Shown piece by piece: positions 1 to 11,689 of a stretch of DNA of 64,000 nucleotides (positions within the stretch are counted from its first letter, which is position 1; every line of letters begins with the position of its first letter). The notes under the pieces are model-generated. The model had not been told where the DNA came from. It saw only the letters and a program-made list of their open reading frames with translations, and searched no databases. Made by a program: the position numbers and the translations under genes. The DNA lies in contig CM054135.1 in the NCBI GenBank assembly GCA_028751875.1, positions 67,158,747 to 67,222,746 of the forward strand, written 5' to 3'. Origin of the DNA: Rapana venosa (lineage: Eukaryota > Mollusca > Gastropoda > Neogastropoda > Muricidae).

Positions 1-345
1 GTTAGAACATTGCGCTCGCAATCTGACGACCCGGGTTCAATTGCCGTTCAAGGGGATATTTTCCTCTGGAGTTAACATCAGTGCCGACTCCACTCTCCCC
101 CAATGTCCTTCGGATGAGACTATAAACCGAGGTCCCGAGTGCGAACGCACGCAGGACATCTTGCGCACACGTTAAATCCTGTTCCGCTTTTCGTAAGAGT
201 AGGCCATTGTGTGCCGGTGGGAACAGATGACAAAATTTACAAAATCGCATACACAAGGGGACTGAATGTAGAAAAAAGCACATAAGTGCTTATTCCATTA
301 TCCTCGATATAAAAGAATTTTTAAAAATTTAATAAAAATAAAAAT
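1..345 (+). mobile_element. V-type SINE, subfamily A (5' cut by window edge)
   Basis: The copy starts within the tRNA-like head (GTTAGAACATTGCGCTCGC, then B box GGGTTCAATTGCC). It continues through the V-like core (CGGATGAGACTATAAACCGA at about 110-130) and ends with the subfamily A tail, which contains a small hairpin (AGCACATAAGTGCT), ATTCCATTATCCTCGATATA and an A-rich end. Confidence 0.8.
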
Positions 346-600
346 AACTTGCGATCTTTCGTATGTCTTCTCTTCTCTTCTCCCTTTGAAAAATCCTCGA
401 TTCATTCTTCTCCCTGAACTGCCTACGAGTCGTTGGGAGCACTGCACTGGATTCTTTCAGGCCCTGTCTCTTGGGCAAGTTGAACCGAAGCCCATCCCTC
501 TCCAGGTACTGGGTGCACAGTGGCTTTGTTCGAGTTTCCGATACCCACCACATATTGACGTCAATTACAGGATTGTAAACGTACCTTTATTATTTTCTGC

Positions 601-602
<2 letters not shown>

Positions 603-653
<51 letters not shown>

Positions 654-669
654 TACATACATACATACA
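603..669. repeat. (TA)n-(CA)n-(CATA)n compound microsatellite
   Basis: About 17 TA units run into CA and then CATA units. Confidence 0.95.
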
Positions 670-697
670 GAGGGAATCTATGCTCTAGGAGATGAAC

Positions 698-840
698 GCT
701 TTAAAGGTGACCCCGCAAGATCATAAAAAAAATCCCCATCCTAAATTCACCAGATGCCGCTGCCGAGAATCGAACCTACAACTCCATGGACCTATAAGTA
801 GGAAATGAAACGCTCGTGTCCACTCAGCAATACACCGAAA
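698..840 (-). mobile_element. tRNA-derived SINE head
   Basis: On the minus strand there is an A-box-like TGCTGAGTGGACACGAGCG and a B box GGTTCGATTCTC, followed by GGGGATTTTTTT. The order resembles the element at 55180. No acceptor-stem pairing was found, so it is not a tRNA gene. Confidence 0.55.
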
Positions 841-982
841 TCCTAGGTGTGAACGTCAGGATGGCATCTTGTTTATTCGTTAGATCCCATTCGTCTTTCC
901 GTAATAAGATTAAAGAGTCCGAGCCCATTACAGCCCATGCTTGGCCACGATGATACCCAGCATGCGGGAACTTACGGGAGAA

Positions 983-1009
983 GGGGGGGGGGGGGGGGGG
1001 GGGGGGGGG
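983..1009. repeat. Poly-G tract (27 nt)
   Basis: An uninterrupted G run on the plus strand abuts a SINE head. Confidence 0.9.
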
Positions 1010-1019
1010 TTGTCGGTAC

Positions 1020-1100
1020 GAAAGCCTCAGTGGTGGCTCGATCCTGGGCCGTTAGACTGCGAGCGCAACATGCTAACCACTAGGCTATCACCCCCCCACC
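1020..1100 (-). mobile_element. SINE head fragment (subfamily A-like)
   Basis: The minus strand reads GATAGCCTAGTGGTTAGCAT, then GTTGCGCTCGCAGTC and a degraded B box GGATCGAGCC. This matches the head of the full copy at 16078. It is bounded by a poly-G tract (983-1009) and C-runs. Confidence 0.6.
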
Positions 1101-1726
1101 CCCCACCCCCCTTTTATGAACGACAAATCTGAAAGGCACAAATTGTGTTCCTCAGACGAGAACCTAATCTTAAAAAATATAAACATGTACAGCGTTGATA
1201 TATATTAAACATCGGAGAAAATCTCCGACACCCCCCACCCCCTTTTTAAAATAGAACCTGGCTGCATCCCCGTTCAGCACCATAGTAAACAGACTCTGGT
1301 GTGTTTTTTTCTATTTCATAGAACTTTGTATTCAGATCATGGAAACCCATTCTGCACTACACCAGACATTGTATTATGATTATGATGATTCAAAGTTGGC
1401 ATTTCGGCTTCGGGTTTTACCGAATCCAGTTGAGAGTGAGTGGTTTTGTTTGTTTTTTGTATAATCATATTATTAATACTCAAAAGGTTTGTTGCTTGGT
1501 TGAAATTTGTTTGTGGCTTTTGGTTGGGAGTTGTTTTAGTTTGGGGGCTTTTCTTTCTTGGGAAGTGGTGGGGGAGGATTTAGTGGGTTTTTTCGTAATT
1601 TTGAACTGACAATCTGATCTTACAGGTTAATCATTATCCAAAAGATAATTACAAGTATGATGCGATGTGTAAACTGACAAGTCGAAATCCGTTCTTTGTT
1701 TCATATTTTTTAAAAATAGATAGTAG
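1100..1726. other. Unassigned intron sequence
   Basis: Short C-runs and T/G-rich stretches are present; no gene or repeat family was recognised. Confidence 0.5.
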
Positions 1727-1811
1727 AGCACGCACGCACGCACGCACGCACGCACCCACTCACACACACACACACAAACACACACACTCACACACAGACG
1801 CGCGCGCGCGT
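1727..1811. repeat. (CGCA)n-(CA)n-(CG)n microsatellite
   Basis: Alternating purine-pyrimidine throughout, including a run of pure CG at the right end; strong Z-DNA potential. Confidence 0.9.
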
Positions 1812-1829
1812 CGATTTTCCCAACCAATG

Positions 1830-3470
1830 TAAATCGGAAGCAAAAAACAAACATACCAACAACAAAGCCCCACACGGGTAAATAAACAACCCTGCATAGC
1901 ATGGTACACACTTGCCTATGTTAGCGTTACTCTTCATCCGCTCACCATGATTTTCTACAGAAATCTGCAGACAGGGCTGAATCATAAGTTTACTTCTGGA
2001 CCTGTCCGGATTACGCTTGTGTTTCTGTGACACTTCTTTCTTCAACAATATCCTGCTTAAACCTTTTTTTCTAGTAAATTAGTGTTAAAATAAGCATTTA
2101 ATACGCGTATTTATACCTTTCATTTTTGCCCTGTAAAGTTTTAATAACAAATATCCATGAACTTCTGTCATTGCATGAATGAGTTTTGTGCATTAAATTA
2201 AACGCGCATGATTCAGGCTCCGAGCTTCTTGCTGCTCTAATAACGTGTTGTGTTGTGCAACTGCGATGTTCTCTTTCCTTTCAGAATAAATACGTTTAGA
2301 TCAAATCAAAGCTGCAGAATCTGAGGAGCAGGGAAGAGCTAGGCAGGCCTAGCTCTAGGCCTAAAATGCAGGCAGACTTTGCGGTGTATAGTGGTGGCGT
2401 TCTGTGCCGAGCTGTTCCTTGCTACCCCCACCCCCCACCCCACCACACCCCCAGTAGTGTCAGCATCCATTTCCCCGCCTGTCACCGGAAGCGCTGCAGC
2501 TCATTGCTGTGACCATTTGTATCTGTCAGCCAAAGCAGCCCTGACAGGGCGCCAAGCAGAGAGCTGGCAAATGTGCGTTGATGGCTCAGCAAATTGGCTC
2601 TGTGGCCGCAATCCACAGATAGCTGTAACCACAGAACGCCATTAAGAAAGTCTGCTTGTTAAAAGAAAAGTTTGAATCTAGATACGAAGAAATGTACCAA
2701 ATACAGATCAAGGCGAGATAAGCGCATTAAGGGTGGAAAACAGTGAAAACTATACCCCGTGCGGCAACAATCTATCAATTATGGTATATGCAGCAACAAC
2801 AAAATTCGAGTAACAAGTGCCGGTAAAAAAAAAATCTTTCGCTCATTCAAGTTTGTTTTGATTTAAAATATAAAGAAAAGTATCATGTATTTAGCAACAG
2901 ATGAAAACTAGATAGTGGTGAAACAGGCTGAAAATACTCATGATTTGTAGATCATGTGCTCGAACGCTGCTGACCCCGCGCATCACCATGGCTAACACAT
3001 CAACCTACATAGGATCCAGAAACGAGACAGGATACCACGTCTGCTTGCAGGCAAAATGTTTAGCCTTCAAAAGCAACCAACATATAAATCAATACACAAA
3101 AACCTCGGTAAAAATTGTGTCGGGCGTGATGGCGTCTACAGCTTATCTTCCACGAAGCCTTTGATTATGGCTGATGTTCTGGTGATAACTGCTGTCTGTT
3201 GGCTTAGGCTTGAATTTTGTCAGGGAATTTATTACTGTAATAATTTCAGTTTTAAGCTGTTACTACATATTGAACTCTTTTTTTAAAAATAAAATGTATA
3301 CACAGACATTTCTGCATCATCGCATCACTTTCTGGGACAGAACCTGTTCCATCCCAGCCACAAAAAAGTGTATGGTCATTGCTGTTATTGTGGTGACTAA
3401 ACGCACACTTGTGTTAAAATAAGCTGGGTCTGATCGCCTCAATATAAAGCAAACACACAAACAAAAACCA
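1830..3470. other. Low-repeat intron block
   Basis: Little simple repeat. The GC-balanced part at 2280-2650 has an open frame of 88 codons with no recognisable domain. No splice-bounded exon or known family could be supported. Confidence 0.45.
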
Positions 3471-3477
3471 TGCATTT

Positions 3478-4195
3478 TTTTCTCTCCCTCCCCCCCCCCC
3501 CTTCCTTCCCTCCACCCCCCCCCCCTCCTCCTCCTCTCTCCTCACACACTACACTCACACACACACACAACACTCACTCACACTCCTTATCCCGAATAAC
3601 ACAAACATGCACAACACAACACGCACAGAGGCAAACAAATGAAAAGACAAATACAGTAATCAGAAGATGATGTGGTAAGAGAAGGGAGAAGGACGAGCAA
3701 GAAAGAACACTGAAAGAGGACCGCGGAGGAAAAAAATAACAAACAAACAAAACAAACAAGAAATAAAAAGAGAAAAAACTGAAACAAATGACAAGAAAAT
3801 TAAACCTGACGCAAATAATAGAAGCAGAAATAAGGTCAAGGAGAAGGGTGTGTTAATACGTACGTGCGTGCAAGCGCGCGCGCACGTGTGTGTATATGCG
3901 CGTGCGTGTATGTGTGTGTACGTGCGTGCTGCGTGCGTGCGTGCTTGTGTACCACTAAAGATCACGAAGGCGGGGGCAGGGGGACGGGGAGGAGGCAAGG
4001 AAGGCAGAGTGAGAACAATGGAACACAGCGGGGATGACGACAAACTCAGATGAATCACCTTGAAATCAAAGAGGAAACAAACCAAAAATTAAGACAGTGT
4101 AGAAAGATGTGACAGAAACACAGACAGAAGGAAGAGGGGGGGGGGAGGGGGGGAGAGAGAGAGGAGTGGGAAGCAGACAAACAGACAGACAGACA
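3478..4195. repeat. Cluster of C/T, CA, GT/GC and GA/G simple repeats
   Basis: Pyrimidine tract 3478-3540, CA 3541-3585, alternating GT/GC 3855-3955 and GA/G-rich with CAGA units 4121-4195. The intervening sequence is A-rich and unassigned. Confidence 0.85.
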
Positions 4196-4489
4196 GCAGA
4201 CAGATAAGATAAATATTATATGTAAATTGTCGATGTAGAAAAGATGATGACGTAGAAAAGAAAAGGAAAAAATGACAAAACGCCAGTATGGCAAAAACTG
4301 GAGGGAAAAAAAGGCAAGGTCAAGTTAGGTATGGATCCAATATAAAAGGCAGACAGACACACAGCGACGACGGACGTATAGAGACATACAACGAACAGAC
4401 GAATAAAAGATGAGTCTAGTCTGGCTAAAGTTCAGACACGCAAATAAAAAGTTGATAGTTCGCCACAGATAACACAACAAAACAGTAGA

Positions 4490-4540
4490 GGAGAGAGAGG
4501 AGAGAGAGAGAGAGAGAGAGAAAGGGGGGGGGGGGGGGGC
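4490..4540. repeat. (GA)n followed by poly-G
   Basis: GA units run into about 18 consecutive G bases. Confidence 0.9.
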
Positions 4541-4806
4541 GGAACAAAAAACAGCGAAACATATTCAGTCACAAAAGGTGAGACACAAAGCCTCCGCAAA
4601 GACTGCCAGAAATAGAGGTACGGCAATTAGACATTACCAAAACGGTAATAAGACATTAAAAAGACAGTAATAAGACACTAACCAAAAACTTGAAAGAGAC
4701 AGGAATAAAAGGAAACCGCTTGCTACAGAGCCACACATATCTATTTTTCCCTAAGAAGGCTCTTTTTTTTTTTTTAAACTGCTTCACAAAAACCAACAAG
4801 AAAAAT

Positions 4807-4873
4807 GTAATACACACACACGCACGCACACAACATACAAATACACACAAGCAACACAACACAACACACCACA

Positions 4874-4943
<70 letters not shown>

Positions 4944-5040
4944 GTACGCACGTACGCACACACACGCACGTACGCACACAACACACACACACACACACAA
5001 CACACACACACCACACACACACACAAACCCACACACAGGC
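4807..5040. repeat. Long (CA)n tract beside the zinc-finger exon donor
   Basis: CA repeats with CGCA/CGTA and AACA interruptions. In the transcript this is (UG)n, starting within about 15 nt downstream of the 5' splice site. Confidence 0.95.
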
Positions 5041-5048
5041 AGACTGAC

Positions 5049-5218
5049 CTTGCACCCTTCACAGGAACTGACGCCGTAGTGGTAACCAGAAGACTTGTCA
5101 TTGCAGACGACACAGGGCTTGTAGACCCGGGGTGGGGGAGGGGGCGACATTCCATGCTCCATACCTGAGGGGCTGTGCATGCCTCCGTACATCCCCCCAT
5201 GACTTTCGAACAGTGCAC
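5049..5218 (-). CDS. RAR: Retinoic acid receptor, zinc finger 1 exon
   Basis: This exon encodes 56 codons after a split Gly codon. Residues 1-29 are the Met/Gly/Pro-rich end of A/B. Residues 30-34 are RVYKP, and residues 35-56 are zinc finger 1, with C35, C38, C52 and C55 in C-X2-C-X13-C-X2-C spacing and the P-box start EGCK. The core [18 protein letters not shown] is RAR-type: RXR, TR, PPAR and Rev-erb differ at the [10 protein letters not shown] positions. The acceptor is TGTCCAG before base 5218 and the donor is AAG|GTCAGT (5047-5048), phase 0. The break after EGCK falls where, from memory, RAR genes split the two fingers. GFFRR and the second finger are absent from 1-5048, so the gene continues off the left edge. 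A (CA/TG)n tract starts within about 15 bp of the donor. Confidence 0.95.
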
Positions 5219-5335
5219 CTGGACACAGCAAGCATCACCTACCCTCAGAAAAAATGTAGGCTACACGTCAATGGAGGTAGAGATGGGGGAAGAGGTCTGG
5301 GAGAAGGGCACTGCTGGTTCTACAGTCATGTAGCA

Positions 5336-5476
<141 letters not shown>

Positions 5477-5522
5477 TGATGCAACCGAAACTGCCCAGCT
5501 AAACTGGCAAGTGAAGCAAAGA

Positions 5523-5788
5523 ATGGATGGATGGATGGATGGATGGATGGATGGATGGATGGATGGATGGATGAATGATGGATGGATGGATGGATGGATA
5601 GGTTTTGTACAGGTAGGGAAAAGTGATATAAATGCAGAAAGACAGCACACATAAAGAACAAACAAAAAAAACAACTGAACTACACAGAGACAGAGGAACA
5701 CACGCACGCACGCACGCACACACACACGCATGTACGCACACACGCACGCATGCACAGACACACACACACACACACACACACACACGCG
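5523..5788. repeat. (GGAT)n and (CGCA)/(CA)n microsatellites
   Basis: Tetranucleotide GGAT array 5523-5599 with one interruption, then CA-type array 5699-5788. Confidence 0.95.
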
Positions 5789-5799
5789 CGAAATCTGTC

Positions 5800-6395
5800 A
5801 GCACACTTAGCAATCACCCACGATTGTTGAACAACGCATCTAACACATCACAGTCACGGCCCCAACTCAGTGACAGTACTCCAGCAAAGGCAGCACTGCA
5901 CCTAACGTGCATCGTGGAAGACCAGGAGAAGAGCGATTCACAAGATGCAGACTGAATGAATCAATCTATAAATAATCAGGATTATTAAAGAAAAAACCTC
6001 CCTCCACACACACACACACACACACACAGATGTGACCACAGCACTGGGGACCCCAAAAATTCTTTGCTTTTTTCATTTCTCGTCCCAGTGTTTATAGACA
6101 CATCTAAGAAGAAAAATAAAGTAAAACAAAAAAAACACGACAAATTGTCAAGATTGTCTGCGCATTCTCGAAGCAAACTGCTTTCTCCTGAGCGGACTAA
6201 GTAAAACAAGGTTGCTTTTGCTCTGAATGACAAGATACCTAACGATGTTTACAGTCAGGTCTCATTCTCCCGACAACTTTCCATCAGATCGCTGTTTTAC
6301 AACATGATTTTTTTCCTACCAGTTTTCATCAGGCTTGGGGTGACAATCGCTGACATCTTCATTAATTCTTTACTGCACAAAGACACCGTAGCGAT
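5800..6395. other. Unassigned intron sequence
   Basis: Only a short (CA)n at 6007-6029 stands out. Confidence 0.5.
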
Positions 6396-6399
6396 GAAC

Positions 6400-6400
<1 letters not shown>

Positions 6401-6463
<63 letters not shown>

Positions 6464-6487
6464 CATACATACATACATACATACATA
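6401..6487. repeat. (CA)n-(CATA)n microsatellite
   Basis: CA units followed by CATA units; a C-run follows at 6529-6541. Confidence 0.95.
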
Positions 6488-6544
6488 CTACACACAATCT
6501 TCCATCTCTCTATATTTCTTTCATCTCCCCCCCCCCCCCCCTCC

Positions 6545-7060
6545 CCCTATGGCCCCCTTCCATGCCGTCCTTGACTTTGTTCCATCTCAATCTAACCCGC
6601 ACTAACAAGCCTCATCCACTCCTGTCCTCTGTAAAATCCATGTCCCAATAATTTATTCCTGGGTGGGTTTTTTCTGCTTAACAGTTTCAAGAAAATTGAA
6701 ATCAGGGCTTCTCAAAGCCCAGTTTCCTTGATCTATCCCGAAAGTTTAAGCCCTAAAAGGAAATCAAAGAGACATAAACAGCTTACAACTCTAATTCCTT
6801 TTCGGTCGTTATTTCAGTGCTTCAAAAGGTACGGAAAGACAATGACAACATAAATAACGAGGTCAATATATAAAAAACCAACAACATTTAAACACCCATC
6901 TGCTAACAAGTTTCAAAATCAATGATCGTGCTTCCTGATTCTGTGAGTATTAGGGGAGAAAGATGGGAACTATCTCTGTCTGACCATTGTGACAGAACGT
7001 GCCGCTGTTCTCACCTCTCACCACGTGGAAGCTTGTGCTAAAATTCGACATTTGGCCTGT
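6545..7060. other. Unassigned intron sequence
   Basis: AT-rich, no recognisable element. Confidence 0.5.
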
Positions 7061-7062
7061 TT

Positions 7063-7181
7063 CCATACAGACATACATACAGACAGACAGACAGACAGAC
7101 AGATAGATAGATAGACGGATAGATAGATAGATAATAGATAGATAGACAGACAGACAGACGGACAGATAGATAGATAGATAG

Positions 7182-7244
<63 letters not shown>

Positions 7245-7270
7245 AAGGAAAGAAAGAGAGAGAGAGAGAG

Positions 7271-7363
<93 letters not shown>

Positions 7364-7590
7364 CTCTGATAAATATATAAGGGTGTGTTTACACTCTACC
7401 TTCCTTGTCACTTTGTAAGGAGCACAGGTTTTGCCTTATACGGTGTGCGTTCGTGAGCCCGGCAGACAGAGAGACAGACAGAGACAGACAGACAGAGACA
7501 GACAGACAGAGATAGATAGATAGATAGACAGACAGTCAGACAGACAGAGACAGACAGACAGAGACAGACACAGAGACAGGCATACAGGCA
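7063..7590. repeat. (CAGA)/(GATA)/(GA)/(GT) compound array
   Basis: CAGA and GATA units 7063-7243, GA 7255-7274, GT 7274-7361, then CAGA/GATA units again 7462-7590. Confidence 0.95.
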
Positions 7591-7606
7591 GAGACAGACA
7601 ACCATA

Positions 7607-7683
<77 letters not shown>

Positions 7684-7690
7684 GGGGGGG

Positions 7691-7729
<39 letters not shown>
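7607..7729. repeat. Exceptional poly-G tract (runs of 76, 9 and 36 G)
   Basis: 123 nt are all G except A at 7683 and 7693. The plus strand could form several stacked G-quadruplexes. A 53-54-bp tandem duplication follows at once (7731-7836). Confidence 0.9.
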
Positions 7730-7730
<1 letters not shown>

Positions 7731-7836
7731 GACCAGAACAGACACGGGCAGAACGACAGAGGGAGGGAGGGAGCGAGGGAGGACCAGAACCAGACACGGG
7801 CAGAACTGACAGAGGGAGGGAGGGAGCGAGGGAGGG
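7731..7836. repeat. Tandem duplication (2 x ~53 bp)
   Basis: Two units beginning GACCAGAAC, each with CAGACACGGGCAGAAC and ending in GGGAGGGAGCGAGGGAGG, differ by a few bases. Confidence 0.85.
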
Positions 7837-8054
7837 ACTGCCGGCTTACCGACCTACCAAACTATTTTTCCCCGGGAAAACCCAGTCACGACCTTTTTTG
7901 ACAAGGGAGCAGGAGGACGGGGAGGGGGAAGGGAGGATACGGGAGGCAGTAGGTAGGGGGTAGAGTGAGGGATGGCAGGATAATTAATAATGCACACTCA
8001 AAATATGTACTGAACACAGTCACGTTCCCAAGGCTGACTGATTTTTTTATTTCT

Positions 8055-8160
8055 GCTATTTCCCCGAAGTCGGAATGCGGCTACCGTAAAAGTGAACACA
8101 AAAAGAGTCGCATGCGCAAAAATCTTACCAATGATGAAGCTTAGAGCGAGGAACAACAAC
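8055..8160 (+). mobile_element. SINE tail fragment, subfamily C
   Basis: GAAGTCGGAATGCGGCTACC followed by a degraded region, GCAAAAATCTTACCAATGAT and GAGCGAGGAAC: the 3' part of the C tail only. Confidence 0.65.
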
Positions 8161-8287
8161 AAAAACTACCAAAAACAAAACATAATATACACACGTGCGT
8201 GTGTGTGATATTTCATGTTACTTCCAATCTTAAAAGAACAAGAGTTCAAGATTACACCACATACCCACAAAAACAAAAGGCTAACAC

Positions 8288-8351
8288 CTTTATACATACA
8301 TACATACATACATACATACATACATACATACAGACAGACAGACAGACAGAC
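8288..8351. repeat. (CATA)n-(CAGA)n microsatellite
   Basis: It abuts the 3' end of the LINE. Confidence 0.95.
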
Positions 8352-8514
8352 ATAATAATAATAATGATAATAATAATAAATGGAATTTATATAGCGCTAT
8401 ATCTTGCAGAGACAAATCAAAGCACTTGCACTCAACTCATTCTTACACAGTCATACAACCAGTGACAAGCAATAATTCCATCAAGTCCAAATGTGCACAC
8501 ACGCACAAACACAC

Positions 8515-8586
<72 letters not shown>

Positions 8587-9313
8587 CACACACAGTGGTC
8601 ACACACCCTGGCAGGGCAATAGAATCTTGGCTGTTGAAGGCAGGGAAAAACTATGAGATGAGGCAGGAGAGGAAAATCTTAGGTTTGAAATAAATATGTC
8701 TTGAGACTGGATTTAAAAGTGTCATAAGAAGGCTTTTGGCGGAGAGAGAGAGGGAGATCATTCCACATCAATGGACCAGAAATAGAGAAAGAGCGACGGC
8801 CGATGGTGGATTGGTTGAATCTAGGTATTCGTAAGGACAAGGTATCTGCAGCAGAGCGGAGAAGAGAACGAGAAGGAGTGTACAAGCGAAGACATTCACA
8901 GAGGTAGGCGGGTGCTGTTTTGTGGAGACATTTGTAACAGAGGGTACTGATCTTATAGTTTATTCTCTGTGGCACAGGCAGCCAGTGGAGAGATTGCAAG
9001 AGAGGGGTAATATGCTCAGACTTTTTCTTTCTGAGGACTAGACGAGCTGCAGAGTTTTGTATACGTTGAAGGGATTGGATTGATGATGCTGGCAGACCAG
9101 CCAACAGAGAGTTGCAATAGTCCAGACGTGAAAGAATGAGAGACGCAACAAGTTTGGATGTTGCATCTGTGGACAGGTACTTTCGAAATGCACTAATACG
9201 CCGTAATTGATAGTAGCAGGACTGGCAGGTCTGAGTAATGAATTTTTTGCATGGAGAGTGTGTTGTCAATAATGACCCCTAGATACTTCACAGCAGTGGA
9301 TAAAGGGACAAAA
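8352..9313 (-). mobile_element. 5'-truncated L2/CR1-like LINE: RT C-terminal region plus 3' tail
   Basis: A minus-strand frame ending at TAA (8679-8681) encodes the C-terminal part of a non-LTR retrotransposon ORF2. It shows the typical blocks RLDYCNSLLAGLP, LQRIQNSAARLV, HWLPVPQRINYKI, YTPSRSLLRSA and LMWNDLPLSLR. Upstream, another frame carries VKYLGVIIDNTLSMQK, which belongs before FITQTCQSCYYQL. The two are separated by one extra base in a six-A run (9243-9248), so the copy is frameshifted. A (GATA)n tract ends the homology at about 9314. The 3' region holds an inserted (CA)n (8499-8594) and ends in GCGCTATATAAATTCCATT followed by ATT repeats (8352). Catalytic RT motifs and the endonuclease are absent, so it is a dead fragment. 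The clade call (L2/CR1 type) is from motif memory. Confidence 0.85.
8499..8594. repeat. (CA)n microsatellite inside LINE 3' region
   Basis: CA units with an internal CGCGCG block lie between the LINE stop codon and its ATT tail. Confidence 0.9.
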
Positions 9314-9424
<111 letters not shown>

Positions 9425-9429
9425 AAGCC

Positions 9430-10525
9430 AGAGACACAGAAAGACAGATACAAGGTGAGGAAAAGCATGCGTCACCGACCGAAATGCAGACTGACAAGAA
9501 ACAAACCTCAGCTTCACGCTAGGAAACCAGGCTACGATTTTCATCGGCCGTTAACGTCTCTTGTACTATCCACTTTCCCCTCGTAGTCAGTCGGCAAGGG
9601 TTTATATTCCAATTTGAAAAAAAATATTTTAAAAAAAAATAACAGCTCTTATTCGTGGGGATGCCGGGGTCTCTTTCGCTACCAAATTCATAGAATCTCC
9701 ACTTTCTAAAAATTCTGCGCTCGAAATTTCCCCTTTTCTAACACCCTCTCTGTTTCTGTCTTTTTCGTTACCTTTCTACAATCTCTCTTGCTTATTTTCT
9801 GCCTCACCAATCCATTCTCCTGACGTTTTTCAAGCAAATCTGAAAAAAATATATTCCGATTTTTTTTTTCATATGAACTTTTAAATGCGCCGCCGTGTCG
9901 GCTGAGACCAGCGGGTTGGCCTTCTGCGGGATTTACAAGCACAGGAGACCAAGCACAATACATTGCCCTCAATAAACGCAGAGAGAGAAGACAAAATTCC
10001 TTTTGGCTGTCCAAACTAGCATGTAGCTCAACTCTTTGTACGGATTTTTCTTCTGTCTGGCATACCTGTCAGCCAGAGCTACTTTAAAAAAACAAAAACT
10101 GTTCTACATGAAACTTTTTTTCCTTGTAGGAAACAACATAAACGCTTCGCTAAGACTCTGGTACTTCTTGGCTGATTACTTAATTCTTTTGTTGCTGAGT
10201 GTCTTTACTATCTGTTTGTTGTTGAGTGACTTTACTATCTGTTATTGAGACTTCACAAAGTTCCGTAACAATTCGGCATGACTTATCTTCTGAAAACTAT
10301 CAAATTAGCCACCGCCACAACCACCCACCTCTCCTCTCCACCAATACCCCTCTCTTCCCAGTTTCAGGAACCCACAGGCAAGGACAACTTTGAATCTGCC
10401 GTCAGGTAGTAAGGGTATTTCTGTCCTAACTGTCGTCGCTTGCTTTTCTTTCACATTTGATTTTTTTTTCTGAATCCACTTTACATTCGCCTGCCGCAAA
10501 AGTATGGCTGCCTTCAGAGCAGAGT
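9430..10525. other. Unassigned intron sequence
   Basis: AT-rich; poly-T and poly-A runs; short repeated ACTTTACTATCTGTT near 10205-10245. No gene recognised. Confidence 0.5.
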
Positions 10526-10526
10526 A

Positions 10527-10530
<4 letters not shown>

Positions 10531-10591
<61 letters not shown>

Positions 10592-10637
10592 GGGAGAGAG
10601 AGAGAGAGAGAGAGAGAGATGAGAGAGGAGGGGAGAG

Positions 10638-10690
<53 letters not shown>

Positions 10691-10723
10691 GAAGAGAGAG
10701 AGAGAGAGAGGAGAGAGAGAGGT
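10531..10723. repeat. (GA)n polypurine tract
   Basis: Nearly 200 nt of purine on the plus strand, with mirror symmetry compatible with H-DNA. Confidence 0.95.
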
Positions 10724-10786
10724 GGGGTCAGTTTATGCAAATATAACTTCCTGGTTCTGTTGGACACTTAATCCAACATTACACAC

Positions 10787-10787
<1 letters not shown>

Positions 10788-10819
<32 letters not shown>

Positions 10820-11277
10820 TATGGAATTTATATAGCGCTGAATCTTGTAAAGCAACAAATCAAAGCGCTCAGATTTCATTTCATACCACTTTAAGTCACG
10901 GCAGATTTCTCTCCGTGAAATTCGGGCTGCTCTCCCCGGGGAGAGCGCGTCGCCACAAGAGCAGCGCCACCCATTTTTTTTCTTTTTCCTGTCTGCAACT
11001 GTATTTGTTTCCCTATCAGAGTGGCTTTTTTCTGAGAATTTTGCCAGGGACAACTCTCTTGTTGCCGTGGGTTCTTTCACGTGCGCTAAATAATTACGTG
11101 TAACACACGGGACCTCGGTTTATCGTCTCATCCGAAATACTAGCGCCCAGACCACCACTCATGGTCTAATGGATGGGGGAAAAGTTTCGGGTCCAAACGG
11201 GGTACGAACCGCCGCACACTTCAGACCCGGACTTTTCGCTTTCTAGACAGGCGCGTTACCTCTAGACCACGATCCAT
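10788..11277 (-). mobile_element. V-type SINE, subfamily B, near full length
   Basis: On the minus strand: tRNA-like head with GGTCTAGAGGTAACGCGCC and a degraded B box GGTTCGTACCCC, then the V-like core with CATGAGTGGTGGTCTGGGCG and GGATGAGACGATAAACCGAG. A body containing CCCCGGGGAGAGCAGCCCG follows, then the tail AGCGCTATATAAATTCCATA with ATT repeats. The tail matches the LINE at 8352. Confidence 0.85.
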
Positions 11278-11433
11278 TTAAATAAAGGGTGCTGACAAAA
11301 TCAAACATTCTTGAACAAAAAAGGGGAAAAAATATATATAACTAAATTAATTAAATTCTGATTTCAGGATAATCACATCCCTACAGATAGCTGCATTCAG
11401 CTCCATACAATCACCTTCAACGTAATAAAAATG

Positions 11434-11435
<2 letters not shown>

Positions 11436-11516
<81 letters not shown>

Positions 11517-11572
11517 TGTGTGTGTTGTATAGTGTTGTGTGTGGTGTGTGTGTGTGTATGTGTTGTATGTGT

Positions 11573-11654
<82 letters not shown>

Positions 11655-11683
11655 GTGTGTGTGTTTGTATGTGTGTATATATG
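11436..11683. repeat. (TG)n compound array
   Basis: Two long TG blocks separated by TTGTATAGTG-type interruptions. Confidence 0.95.
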
Positions 11684-11689
11684 CGTGAC

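Larger units (their letters stand above)
1..5048 (-). other. RAR: RAR intron 2 (partial, runs off left edge)
   Basis: This is the sequence downstream of the zinc finger 1 donor on the minus strand. No finger 2 coding sequence (GFFRRS followed by a Cys-rich block) was found in any minus-strand frame, so the intron exceeds 5 kb. Confidence 0.8.

Noticed and set aside
2379..2645. Possible conserved coding exon in RAR intron 2
   Set aside because: The 88-codon frame is on the strand opposite RAR, has no known domain and starts in a C-rich tract.
4316..4335. DR4-like AGGTCA-AGTT-AGGTAT element
   Set aside because: The second half-site deviates at two positions; such matches are expected by chance in 64 kb.
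4656..5048. Continuation of the RAR zinc-finger frame into Cys-Val repeats
   Set aside because: The coding part ends at the GTCAGT donor; beyond it the frame only translates (TG)n intron.
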